Below are positions 1 to 7,748 of a DNA stretch of 64,000 nt, one piece after another. The stretch is taken from contig NZ_SSBI01000032.1 of the NCBI RefSeq assembly GCF_004795015.1, forward strand, positions 1 through 64,000. Direction: 5' to 3'. Every line of letters starts with the position of its first letter. Within the stretch, counting starts at the first letter, position 1. Both the position numbers and the translations under genes were made by a program. The notes beneath the pieces are model-generated. The model saw nothing but the letters and a program-made list of their open reading frames with translations, ran no database searches and was not told the origin of the DNA. Source of the DNA: Streptomyces sp. A1277. GTDB taxonomy: Bacteria > Actinomycetota > Actinomycetes > Streptomycetales > Streptomycetaceae.

Positions 1-2
1 GC

Positions 3-467
3 CCGGACTTCTACGACAACCCGAAGTTCCCCGGCAAGCTTCCCGGCGGCTGCGCCGGATACGACTCCGACGCCGCCTGGGGCCGCAACACCGCGGTCCC
101 CGCCTTCGAACGCGGCATGCGCAGGGCCGACGCCGACACCGGGGCGGCCCGCGCCCTGGCCCACGCGGAGGCGACCCGCGCCCCGCTGCACACGGAGACC
201 CCGCTCACCGGCCTCGCCGCCCTCCTCCCGCCCGGCCCGGCGGCCGCCCACGCCCGCGCGCTCCTCGCCCCGCTCACCGCGCCGCTCGCCGAGACCCTGC
301 GCTGCTGGCTCGCCCTGCACGGCAGCTGGGACCGGACGGCGGTGGCCCTGTCCGTCCACCGCAACACCGTCCGCCAACGGATCGCGCGGTGCGGGGAGTT
401 GCTGGGGATGGACCTGGACGCGATGGACGTACGCACGGAGTTGTGGCTGGCGCTGCGGCAGGGGTGA
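3..467 (+). CDS. PucR-family transcriptional regulator, C-terminal part (5' end outside window)
   Basis: The reading frame is open from the window edge to the stop at 465-467, so the start lies outside. The last ~60 residues form a PucR-type C-terminal helix-turn-helix: a segment on the LRCWLALHGSWDRTA pattern is followed by VHRNTVRQRIARCGELLG, the usual recognition helix of this class. The family (PucR/CdaR-like) consists of DNA-binding activators of purine, sugar-acid or secondary metabolism; the ligand cannot be told from this fragment. The 200 bp downstream lead into a separate promoter region, so it is probably not co-transcribed with the acyl-CoA dehydrogenase. Confidence 0.8.
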   Translation, partial: PDFYDNPKFPGKLPGGCAGYDSDAAWGRNTAVPAFERGMRRADADTGAARALAHAEATRAPLHTETPLTGLAALLPPGPAAAHARALLAPLTAPLAETLRCWLALHGSWDRTAVALSVHRNTVRQRIARCGELLGMDLDAMDVRTELWLALRQG

Positions 468-577
468 GTGCGGGCAAGGGCCGCACCTGCGCGATCAAGG
501 GGCAGCCCCCTCCCTCACCCCGCGTGCTCAGCATCACCCTGGACAGCGCCGTGACCGCCGGGTAACTTTTAACCAAG

Positions 578-595
578 GCTGAGCAAGCGCTTAGC
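578..595. promoter_or_regulatory. Palindromic operator candidate upstream of acyl-CoA dehydrogenase
   Basis: GCTGAGCAAGCGCTTAGC is an imperfect inverted repeat centred on AAGCGCTT, about 75 bp before the acyl-CoA dehydrogenase start. Palindromes with an AAGCGCTT centre are common targets of TetR-type repressors of acyl-CoA dehydrogenase genes in actinobacteria. No regulator gene adjoins it, so the partner is unknown. Confidence 0.5.
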
Positions 596-668
596 CATGT
601 CGGAAAATGGACCGCACCAGAGTCCGGCAGACCGCAGCAGCCGAGATCGCCGATCAGGGAGGCACCCC

Positions 669-1826
669 GTGCGCCGTACGGTATTCAACGAGGACCACGA
701 GGCGTTCCGGGAGACCATCCGCGCCTTCATCGCGGCCGAGGTCGTGCCCGTGTACGACGAGTGGTTCGCCGCGGGGCAGGCGCCGCGCGACTTCTATCTC
801 AAGCTCGCGGAGCTGGGCGTCTTCGGGATCACGGTCGACGAGGAGTACGACGGGGCGGGCATCGACTCGCACAAGTACGAGGCGGTCATCTACGAGGAGA
901 CCGCTCGGGCGGGCGTCTCCTTCGGCGGGTCCGGCGTGCACACGCTGCTCGGCCTGCCGTACATCAAGATGCTCGCCACCGGCGAGCAGAAGAAGCGCTG
1001 GCTGCCGAAGTTCGTCAGCGGTGAGGAGATGTGGGCCCTCGCGATGACCGAGCCGGGCACCGGGTCGGACGTCGCGGGCATGAAGACCACCGCCAAGCTC
1101 TCCGAGGACGGCACGCACTACGTCCTCAACGGCGCCAAGACCTTCATCACCGGCGGTGTGCACGCGGACCGCGTGATCGTCTGCGCCCGGACCTCCGCCC
1201 CTCGCGAGGACGACCGCCGCTTCGGCATCTCGCTGTTCGCCGTGGACACCAAGTCCGAGGGCTACTCCGTCGGCCGCAAGCTCGACAAGCTGGGGCTGCG
1301 GGTGTCGGACACCGCCGAGCTGGCGTTCGTCGACGTCAAGGTGCCGGCCGAGGACCTGCTCGGCGAGGAGAACAAGGGCTTCGGCTACCTCGGCACCAAC
1401 CTGGCCTCCGAGCGCTGGGGCATCGCCTTCGGCGCCTACGCGCAGGCCGCGGCCGCCGTGCGGTTCGCCAAGGAGTACGTGCAGGACCGCACCGTCTTCG
1501 GCAAGACCGTCGCCTCGTTCCAGAACACCAAGTTCGAGCTGGCCGCCTGCCAGGCCGAGGTCGACGCGGCCCAGGCCGTCGCAGACCGGGCGCTGGAGGC
1601 GCTGGACGCCGGTGAGCTGACCGCCGCCGAGGCCGCATCCGCGAAGCTGTTCTGCACCGAGGTCGCGCACCGCGTGATCGACCGCTGCCTCCAGCTGCAC
1701 GGCGGCTACGGCTTCATGAACGAGTACCCGATCGCCCGCCTCTACGCGGACAACCGGGTCAACCGCATCTACGGCGGCACCAGCGAGGTCATGAAGTCGA
1801 TCATCGCCAAGTCCATGGGTCTGTAG
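669..1826 (+). CDS. Acyl-CoA dehydrogenase (FAD)
   Basis: A 385-residue flavoprotein that introduces the alpha-beta double bond into an acyl-CoA. The N-terminal helical domain, middle beta-barrel (AMTEPGTGSDVAGMKTTA FAD-contact region) and C-terminal helical domain (RCLQLHGGYGFMNEYPI) are complete. The GTG at 669 is chosen because GGGAGG lies 7 nt upstream; an upstream ATG at 597 would add 24 residues of non-family sequence. The usual C-terminal glutamate motif YEGT is YGGT here, so the base is probably Glu248 in LASERW, the helix-G position used by isovaleryl-CoA and long-chain enzymes. That suggests branched-chain or long-chain substrates. tesB follows after 18 bp. Confidence 0.9.
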   Translation: MRRTVFNEDHEAFRETIRAFIAAEVVPVYDEWFAAGQAPRDFYLKLAELGVFGITVDEEYDGAGIDSHKYEAVIYEETARAGVSFGGSGVHTLLGLPYIKMLATGEQKKRWLPKFVSGEEMWALAMTEPGTGSDVAGMKTTAKLSEDGTHYVLNGAKTFITGGVHADRVIVCARTSAPREDDRRFGISLFAVDTKSEGYSVGRKLDKLGLRVSDTAELAFVDVKVPAEDLLGEENKGFGYLGTNLASERWGIAFGAYAQAAAAVRFAKEYVQDRTVFGKTVASFQNTKFELAACQAEVDAAQAVADRALEALDAGELTAAEAASAKLFCTEVAHRVIDRCLQLHGGYGFMNEYPIARLYADNRVNRIYGGTSEVMKSIIAKSMGL

Positions 1827-1844
1827 AGCGGCTACGTTCCCTCC

Positions 1845-2717
1845 ATGAGCACCGCACTCGATTCCCTGCTCGATCTGCTCGACCTGGAGCAGATCGAGCA
1901 GGACATCTTCCGGGGCACCAGCCGTTCCGCGCTCGTGCCCCGGGTCTTCGGCGGACAGGTCGCGGCCCAGGCGCTCGTCGCCGCGGGCCGCACCGTCCCC
2001 GCCGAGAGGTCCGCCCACTCCCTGCACGCGTACTTCCTGCGCGCGGGCGACCCGGGCGCGCCGATCGTCTACACCGTCGACCGCATCCGCGACGGCCGGT
2101 CCTTCACCACCCGGCGGGTCGTCGCCGTCCAGCACGGGCAGCCGATCTTCCACCTCTCCGCCTCGTTCCAGACGTACGAGGACGGGCTTGAGCACCAGGC
2201 GGACATGCCGGCCGCGCCCGATCCCGAGACGCTGCCCACGGCCGCCGAGATGCTGCCCCGCTACGCCGACCGGTTCAGCGGCCCCGGGGTCGTGGACCGG
2301 CTCATCGAGGCGCGGGCGGCCGTCGATCTGCGGTACGTGGACGAGCCGCCGTTCGGCACGGTCGGTGAGCCGCGCGAGCCGCGCTCGCAGGTGTGGTTCC
2401 GCACCAACGGCAAGCTGGCCGACGATCCGCTGCTGCACGTCTGCATGGCCACGTACGTCTCCGACATGACGCTGCTCGACTCCGTCCTCCTCGCCCACGG
2501 GCGCGGCGGCTGGGCGGTCGGCGATGTGGTGGGGGCGAGCCTGGACCACGCGATGTGGTTCCACCGGCCCTTCCGGGCCGACGAGTGGCTGCTGTACGAC
2601 CAGGAGTCGCCGTCCGCGTCCGGCGGGCGCGGGCTCGGCCAGGCCCGCATCCACACCCAGGACGGGCGCCTGGCGATCACCGTCATCCAGGAGGGTGTCG
2701 TCCGCGTCCCCCGGTGA
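1845..2717 (+). CDS. tesB: Acyl-CoA thioesterase II (double hot-dog)
   Basis: A 290-residue TesB-type thioesterase that hydrolyses acyl-CoA to fatty acid and CoA. Two hot-dog halves are visible: the N-terminal FRGTSRSALVPRVFGGQV helix region and the C-terminal half ending GQARIHTQDGRLAITVIQEG, a typical TesB ending that carries the catalytic glutamine of this family. DMTLLDSVL supplies the expected aspartate strand. Length matches E. coli TesB. There is no Shine-Dalgarno; TACGTT at 1833-1838 followed by six bases and ATG suggests a leaderless transcript in addition to read-through from the dehydrogenase. It likely works with that enzyme in acyl-CoA turnover. Confidence 0.92.
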   Translation: MSTALDSLLDLLDLEQIEQDIFRGTSRSALVPRVFGGQVAAQALVAAGRTVPAERSAHSLHAYFLRAGDPGAPIVYTVDRIRDGRSFTTRRVVAVQHGQPIFHLSASFQTYEDGLEHQADMPAAPDPETLPTAAEMLPRYADRFSGPGVVDRLIEARAAVDLRYVDEPPFGTVGEPREPRSQVWFRTNGKLADDPLLHVCMATYVSDMTLLDSVLLAHGRGGWAVGDVVGASLDHAMWFHRPFRADEWLLYDQESPSASGGRGLGQARIHTQDGRLAITVIQEGVVRVPR

Positions 2718-2783
2718 CCGGTCACCCGGGCCCCCGGCCGCGCGTCGGACATGAGCGGCCCGGCTGCGGACATACTCCCCAGC

Positions 2784-3791
2784 ATGACTGACGCGAAAAG
2801 CAGTGGCGGGGGGTCCACGTTCACCGTCGTCGTCGCGGCGCTCGCCAATCTCGGCATCGCCGTGGCGAAGGCGGTCGCCGGGCTGATCAGCGGATCGAGC
2901 GCGATGCTCTCCGAGGCGGCCCACTCCGTCGCCGACACCGTCACCGAGGTGCTGCTTCTCACCGCGCTCAAGCGCAGCGAGAAGCCGGCCGACGAGGACC
3001 ATCCGCTGGGGTACGGCCCCGAGCGGTACGTCTGGGCGCTGCTCGCCTCCGTGGCCACCTTCGTCGGCGGTGCGGTCTTCTCGATCTACGACGGTGTGCA
3101 CACCCTGCTCGCGGGCGAGGACCTCGGCAGTCCGCTGCTCTCGTACCTGGTGCTCGTCGTCGCCTTCCTGCTGGAGGGGTTCTCGCTGCGGACCGGGCTG
3201 AAGCAGGTGCGCGGCGAGGCCGGCCGGCTGGGCGCGCCCGCCAGGCACTACTTCCGGCGCACCCCGGACACCGCCGTCAAGGCCGTGGTGATGGAGGACT
3301 CGGCGGCCCTGGTCGGGCTGCTCCTGGCGGCGGGCGGGCTGCTCGGCGGCCAGCTGACGGGCTCCGGGGTCTGGGACGGCATCGCGTCCCTGCTGATCGG
3401 GGTGCTGCTGGTGTACGTGGCCTGGGTGCTCGGCCGGTCCAACGCCCAGCTGCTGATCGGCCGGCCGGTGTCGGCGCCGATGCGGGAGGGCATCCGGCAA
3501 GAACTGCTCTCGGTGCCGCACGTCATCTCCGTACTGGAGCTGACCACGCTCATCCAGGGGCCGGACGAGACCCTGGTCGCCGCGAAGGTCGACTTCCTGG
3601 ACACGGTCAGCGCCGAGCAGGTCGAATCGGCCAGCGAGCTGGCCGAGCGGCGGCTGCGGGAGCGGTACGCGTCGATCAAGCGGGTGTACCTGGACCCGAC
3701 TTCGGGGCGGGAGCAGCGGCGCCGGATCCGGGCCGCCGGAGACGATCCGACGGCCGTGCCCGGCGAGGGGGACGGGGAGCGGGGCCCCTGA
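2784..3791 (+). CDS. Cation diffusion facilitator (CDF) family metal transporter
   Basis: A 335-residue inner-membrane protein with about six transmembrane helices and a cytoplasmic C-terminal ferredoxin-like domain ending in a charged tail. The first metal motif AHSVAD is present. The second site, usually HxxxD, reads MEDSAAL, which is typical of one CDF subgroup, so the exported metal (Zn, Fe or Mn) cannot be assigned. The start at 2784 is preferred over an ATG at 2751: CATACT (2771-2776) lies seven bases before it, a leaderless arrangement, and neither start has an RBS. It stands alone, in the same direction as tesB. Confidence 0.88.
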   Translation: MTDAKSSGGGSTFTVVVAALANLGIAVAKAVAGLISGSSAMLSEAAHSVADTVTEVLLLTALKRSEKPADEDHPLGYGPERYVWALLASVATFVGGAVFSIYDGVHTLLAGEDLGSPLLSYLVLVVAFLLEGFSLRTGLKQVRGEAGRLGAPARHYFRRTPDTAVKAVVMEDSAALVGLLLAAGGLLGGQLTGSGVWDGIASLLIGVLLVYVAWVLGRSNAQLLIGRPVSAPMREGIRQELLSVPHVISVLELTTLIQGPDETLVAAKVDFLDTVSAEQVESASELAERRLRERYASIKRVYLDPTSGREQRRRIRAAGDDPTAVPGEGDGERGP

Positions 3792-3897
3792 CCGCTCAGC
3801 CGGGCCGAGCTGGAGCAGGTGCCGCCCTCGCGGCTGCGGCGGCGGGTGCGGGTGTTGCTGCGGCAGTGCACCGCGCCACCCACGCCGAGGACGGCCC

Positions 3898-4677
3898 TCA
3901 GAGCAGCCCGGCCGCGTCCAGCAGGTAGTCCGTCATCGGGTCGTAGAAACGCGGGTCCAGGACGTGGTCGTCCAGGGGCACGGCCACCTGGAGGGTGCCC
4001 TCGGACTCCCCCAGGAACAGGGCGGGGTCGTTGCAGTCCGCGTACCCGATGGCGTCCAGGCCGCGCTGCGCCGCGCACCCGGCCCAGCCGTGGTCGGCGA
4101 CGACCAGGTCCGGCAGCGGCCGGCCCTCCCGCTCCAGGCCGTCGAGGATCGCCGCCATCGGGGCCGGGGAGTGGGTGTGCCAGAGGGTGGCCCCGCGCTC
4201 CTGGACGGCGACGTCCGCGAACTGGAAGACCATGCCCTCGTCCGCCATAAGCCCGGACGGAATCCGTACGATCTCGCAGCCGGTCGCCCGCAGCGCCGCC
4301 GCCGTCTGCCGGTGGACGTCCAGCAGGCCGCCGGGGTGGCCGGTGGCGAACAGGACCCGCTGCGCCCCGTCGGCGGCCTTCCGCAGCCGGGCGGCGGCCC
4401 GGTCCAGGGCGGCGACGGTCAGCTCGGGGTCGATGGTGTCCTGCCCGAACCGGTGCTCCGGGTCGTCGCTGACCCCGCACCGCTCGGCCATCACCGCCAG
4501 CACGTCCTGCTCGTCGCGCCAGCGGTCGCCCAGTTCGAGACCCAGCCAGTAGTGCCGGTCGCCGTTGGCGAGCCTGCGGTAGTGGGAGAGGTTGTTGTCG
4601 CGCGGGGTGGCGACGTCTCCCGCGATGCGCGTGCGGACGAGGTGTTCGACGAGGGCGGCGCGGCTGGGTATCGGCAT
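3898..4677 (-). CDS. Conserved actinobacterial phosphatase-like protein
   Basis: 259 residues, convergent with the CDF gene. I recognise it as a conserved Streptomyces protein usually annotated as a phosphatase, but that label rests on database habit. Visible conserved segments are NNLSHYRRLANGDRHYWLGLE, ATGHPGGLLDVHRQTA and DHGWAGCAAQRG, the histidines and aspartates of which could bind metal or phosphate. It is soluble with no signal peptide. The start at 4677 is preferred to an upstream ATG (4824) because conservation begins at MPIPSRAALV and CACAAT sits six bases upstream, another leaderless pattern. Substrate unknown. Confidence 0.75.
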   Translation of the reverse strand: MPIPSRAALVEHLVRTRIAGDVATPRDNNLSHYRRLANGDRHYWLGLELGDRWRDEQDVLAVMAERCGVSDDPEHRFGQDTIDPELTVAALDRAAARLRKAADGAQRVLFATGHPGGLLDVHRQTAAALRATGCEIVRIPSGLMADEGMVFQFADVAVQERGATLWHTHSPAPMAAILDGLEREGRPLPDLVVADHGWAGCAAQRGLDAIGYADCNDPALFLGESEGTLQVAVPLDDHVLDPRFYDPMTDYLLDAAGLL

Positions 4678-4795
4678 GGGCCCATTGTGCCGTGGCGTGT
4701 GCGCAGCGTGCCCGGCGTCCGGTACCTGGATGTTGGGCGACCGTTCATCCGCCTGTGACCTGGCACTTTCCGCTCCACCCGGCCCCCGGCGTGAA

Positions 4796-4869
4796 ATAGG
4801 TCCAGACCACTCACTTTGCGCCAATCCGGTGTTTCATTCCCCGGCGGACGGCAAGTGGTCTATACCTTT
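4796..4869. promoter_or_regulatory. Two DasR-like operators (dre) upstream of the glycosyltransferase remnant
   Basis: Positions 4796-4811 (ATAGGTCCAGACCACT) and 4854-4869 (AGTGGTCTATACCTTT) each match 13 of 16 positions of the dre consensus A(C/G)TGGTCTAGACCA(C/G)T, the binding site of the GlcNAc-sensing repressor DasR. They lie 58 bp apart in the 245-bp gap between divergent genes and face the broken gene at 4923. Confidence 0.55.
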
Positions 4870-4922
4870 GGTGCCAGGGTGGGGCGCCTGATACCGGGAC
4901 ATGCGCAGCCGGGGGGGGCTTT

Positions 4923-5195
4923 ATGACCACGCGTCACTTGCCGCAACCTCCGTCCGATGATGAGCCCTATCGGCACTTCGGGCCGCAGCGCCGCTGGGTA
5001 CCGATCAGCTCCTCGCTCGCCTTCGTGCTCACGGCGGCGACCATGCTCGCCTTCGCCCTGCGCACCCCGGCCCTCTGGGCCCTTCTCGCGGTGCTCTCCC
5101 TGCACGTCCTCGCGCTCGCGCTCTCGTCGGTCGACAGCCTGCGCGCCCGCCGGCTGTCCGCTGGTCCCTGGACGGCCGGCCGTACCACCGGGTGA
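4923..5195 (+). pseudogene. N-terminal remnant of a membrane glycosyltransferase
   Basis: A 90-codon frame with a clear start: a G-rich RBS at 4912-4918 and ATG at 4923. It begins with a soluble segment (DDEPYRHFGPQRRW), then two hydrophobic helices (residues ~30-46 and ~50-66), then SVDSLRARR. This resembles the extreme N-terminus of cellulose-synthase-like family 2 glycosyltransferases of Streptomyces, where the catalytic domain should follow. Instead the frame stops within 15 codons and the DNA turns into the end of a GH16 gene in another frame. A small membrane protein could still be made, but the parsimonious reading is the stub left by a deletion. Confidence 0.6.
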
Positions 5196-5375
5196 AGGCG
5201 TCCGCGATGGACGCGGCCACCTGGGACGAGGCCCTGAACCGCGGGCAGTTCCTGATCCTGGACGTGGCCATGGGCGGCGCGCCGCCGGCCGCCGACGGTG
5301 CCACGCCGGGCCCCGCCACGGAACCCGGGCACCCGAAGCGGGTCGCACGGGTCACCGTGTCGTCCCGGGAGGGGC
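5153..5375 (+). pseudogene. C-terminal remnant of a GH16 glycoside hydrolase
   Basis: Read two frames away from the upstream stub, this DNA encodes VRWSLDGRPYHRV, then TWDEALNRGQFLILDVAMGG, then KRVARVTVSS. This is the C-terminal strand set of GH16 enzymes (WxxDGxxYHxV ... FxILxxAxGG ... VxxVxV). The catalytic ExDxxE region is absent. The original stop codon also appears lost, since the frame stays open into the next gene. The fusion point with the glycosyltransferase stub lies near 5150-5160. Together they suggest a deletion that removed the middle of a polysaccharide synthesis or remodelling locus. Confidence 0.65.
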
Positions 5376-5392
5376 GCCCCGGGAGGGGCTTC

Positions 5393-6013
5393 CTAACCCC
5401 GCTCCCCCGCCGCCGCGAAGGCGCCCCGGGCGAGGCGGTGCAGCAGGGCGGCCGTCTCGGTGCGGTCCGGCAGGGCGCCGGGGCGCCCGAGGTGCGGGGT
5501 GGAGTTCAGCAGGCCGAAGACGGCGTGGACGGCGGCGCGGGCCTCGTGCTCGGGGAGGTCCGGGTAGAGGTCGCGGACGACGGCGACCCAGACCTCGACG
5601 TACTGCCGCTGGAGGCGGCGCACCCGCTTGCGTTCGGTGTCTCGCAGGCGGTCCAGCTCGCGGTCGTGCAGGGTGATCAGGGGGCGGTCGTCGAGGGCGA
5701 AGTCGATGTGGCCCTCGATGAGCGCGTCCAGCAGGGCCTCGGGCGATCCGTCGCCGGAGGCGGCGTCCTCGGACACCCGGAGCTCCCCGCCGGCCAGCAG
5801 CCGTTCGCTGATGCCGACGAGGAGTTCGGCGAGCATCGCGTCCTTGCCGGGGAAGTGCCGGTAGAGGCCGGGTCCGCTGATGCCGACGGCGGCCCCTATC
5901 TCGTCGACGCCGACCCCGTGGAAGCCGCGCTCGGCGAAGAGGCGGGCGGCCTCCCGGAGGATCTGCTCGCGCCGGGTGGGAGCCGCGACGCGGGCGGCGG
6001 CATGGGTGCTCAT
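5393..6013 (-). CDS. TetR-family repressor of the divergent leucine-catabolism operon
   Basis: 206 residues. The N-terminal TetR helix-turn-helix is complete (REQILREAARLFAERGFHGV, then VGISGPGLYRHFPGK). The C-terminal ligand domain is alpha-helical and ends LLHRLARGAFAAAGERG. It is divergent from the methylcrotonyl-CoA carboxylase genes across 120 bp that hold two copies of a 16-bp palindrome, so it most likely represses both itself and that operon and is released by an acyl-CoA intermediate. The ATG at 6013 is the first in frame with the conserved HTH. Confidence 0.88.
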   Translation of the reverse strand: MSTHAAARVAAPTRREQILREAARLFAERGFHGVGVDEIGAAVGISGPGLYRHFPGKDAMLAELLVGISERLLAGGELRVSEDAASGDGSPEALLDALIEGHIDFALDDRPLITLHDRELDRLRDTERKRVRRLQRQYVEVWVAVVRDLYPDLPEHEARAAVHAVFGLLNSTPHLGRPGALPDRTETAALLHRLARGAFAAAGERG

Positions 6014-6036
6014 GAGCAGCCATTCTAGACAGGCGG

Positions 6037-6078
6037 GTTAGCGGTCGTTAACCTGTGGACACGTTAACGGTCATTAAC
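6037..6078. promoter_or_regulatory. Tandem TetR operators between the regulator and the carboxylase operon
   Basis: GTTAGCGGTCGTTAAC (6037-6052) and GTTAACGGTCATTAAC (6063-6078) are near-identical 16-bp palindromes with centres 26 bp apart, placing them on nearly the same DNA face. They occupy the only promoter space available to both divergent genes. Confidence 0.75.
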
Positions 6079-6133
6079 ACGTCGCGTTGACGCCGATCCA
6101 CACACTGCGGTACGGGCAAGGGGGCTCGACAGG

Positions 6134-7741
6134 ATGCAGCAGGCACCGGTGCTGGCGAGCGCGGCCGATCCCGCCTCGGGGGCCTGGCAGGCCAACGAGG
6201 CGGCGCATCACGCGCTCGCCGACGAGCTGCGCAAGCGGCTCGCCACGGCCAGGCTCGGCGGGGGTGAGAAGGCCCGCGCCCGGCATGTGGCGCGCGGCAA
6301 GCTGCTGCCCCGGGAGCGGGTGGACACCCTGCTCGACCCGGGTTCGCCCTTCCTGGAGCTGGCCCCGCTGGCGGCCGATGGGCTGTACGGGGGCGCCGCG
6401 CCGGCCGCCGGGGTGATCGCCGGGATCGGCCGGGTCAGCGGCCGGGAGTGCGTGATCGTCGCCAATGACGCGACCGTCAAGGGCGGCACGTACTACCCGA
6501 TGACCGTGAAGAAGCATCTGCGCGCCCAGGAGGTGGCGCTGGAGAACCGGCTGCCGTGCCTGTACCTGGTGGACTCCGGCGGCGCCTTCCTGCCGTTGCA
6601 GGACGAGGTGTTCCCCGACCGGGAGCACTTCGGGCGGATCTTCTACAACCAGGCCCGGATGTCCGGGGCCGGCATCCCGCAGATCGCGGCGGTGCTGGGT
6701 TCGTGCACGGCCGGCGGGGCGTACGTCCCGGCGATGAGCGACGAGGCCGTCATCGTCCGCAACCAGGGCACGATCTTCCTGGGCGGCCCGCCGCTGGTGA
6801 AGGCCGCGACCGGTGAGGTGGTCACGGCCGAGGAGCTGGGCGGCGGCGAGGTGCACTCCCGTACGTCCGGGGTCACCGACCACCTGGCGGAGGACGACGC
6901 GCACGCGCTGCGGATCGTGCGGAACATCGTGGCGACGCTGCCGGACCGGGGCCCGCTGCCGTGGTCGGTGCGGCCGGTGGACGAGCCGAAGGTGGACCCG
7001 GCCGGTCTGTACGGGGCGGTGCCCGTCGACTCGCGCACCCCGTACGACGTGCGGGAGGTGATCGCCCGGGTGGTGGACGGCTCGCGGTTCGCGGAGTTCA
7101 AGGCGGAGTACGGGACGACGCTGATCACCGGTTTCGCCCACATCCACGGCCACCCGGTCGGCATCGTCGCCAACAACGGCATCCTGTTCTCCGAGTCCGC
7201 CCAGAAGGGCGCGCACTTCATCGAGCTGTGCGACCAGCGCGGCATCCCGCTGGTCTTCCTCCAGAACATCTCGGGCTTCATGGTCGGCCGGGACTACGAG
7301 GCCGGCGGCATCGCCAAGCATGGCGCGAAGATGGTCACCGCCGTCGCCTGCACCCGCGTGCCGAAGCTGACCGTGGTGGTCGGCGGCTCGTACGGGGCGG
7401 GCAACTACTCCATGTGCGGCCGGGCCTACAGCCCGCGCTTCCTGTGGATGTGGCCCAACGCGAAGATCTCCGTCATGGGCGGCGAGCAGGCCGCCTCCGT
7501 CCTCGCCACCGTCAAGCGCGACCAGCTGGGCGACGGCTGGAGCGCCGAGGACGAGGAAGCCTTCAAGGCCCCGATCCGCGAGCAGTACGAGACCCAGGGC
7601 AGCGTGTACTACGCCACGGCCCGGCTCTGGGACGACGGCGTGATCGACCCGCTGGAGACCCGGCAGGTGCTGGGGCTCGCCCTGACCGCGTGCGCCAACG
7701 CACCCTTGGGCGACGCCGGCTTCGGCGTCTTCCGGATGTGA
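6134..7741 (+). CDS. mccB: Methylcrotonyl-CoA carboxylase, carboxyltransferase (beta) subunit
   Basis: 535 residues. With the biotin subunit encoded next, it transfers CO2 from carboxybiotin to 3-methylcrotonyl-CoA, giving 3-methylglutaconyl-CoA in leucine breakdown. Both crotonase-like halves are present: GSCTAGGAYVPAMSDEAVIV in the N half and GGSYGAGNYSMCGRAYSPRF with WPNAKISVMGGEQAA in the C half, a pattern characteristic of MCC beta rather than propionyl-CoA carboxylase. The gene order carboxylase beta, alpha, HMG-CoA lyase, acyl-CoA dehydrogenase is that of a liu-type operon. The symbol is assigned by function; orthologues are also called accD1. Confidence 0.9.
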   Translation: MQQAPVLASAADPASGAWQANEAAHHALADELRKRLATARLGGGEKARARHVARGKLLPRERVDTLLDPGSPFLELAPLAADGLYGGAAPAAGVIAGIGRVSGRECVIVANDATVKGGTYYPMTVKKHLRAQEVALENRLPCLYLVDSGGAFLPLQDEVFPDREHFGRIFYNQARMSGAGIPQIAAVLGSCTAGGAYVPAMSDEAVIVRNQGTIFLGGPPLVKAATGEVVTAEELGGGEVHSRTSGVTDHLAEDDAHALRIVRNIVATLPDRGPLPWSVRPVDEPKVDPAGLYGAVPVDSRTPYDVREVIARVVDGSRFAEFKAEYGTTLITGFAHIHGHPVGIVANNGILFSESAQKGAHFIELCDQRGIPLVFLQNISGFMVGRDYEAGGIAKHGAKMVTAVACTRVPKLTVVVGGSYGAGNYSMCGRAYSPRFLWMWPNAKISVMGGEQAASVLATVKRDQLGDGWSAEDEEAFKAPIREQYETQGSVYYATARLWDDGVIDPLETRQVLGLALTACANAPLGDAGFGVFRM

Positions 7742-7748
7742 GGAAGAG

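Noticed and set aside
654..3521. A 955-codon open frame antisense to the acyl-CoA dehydrogenase, tesB and CDF genes
   Set aside because: It mirrors three well-identified genes, has no family features and arises from high GC leaving few stop codons on the opposite strand.
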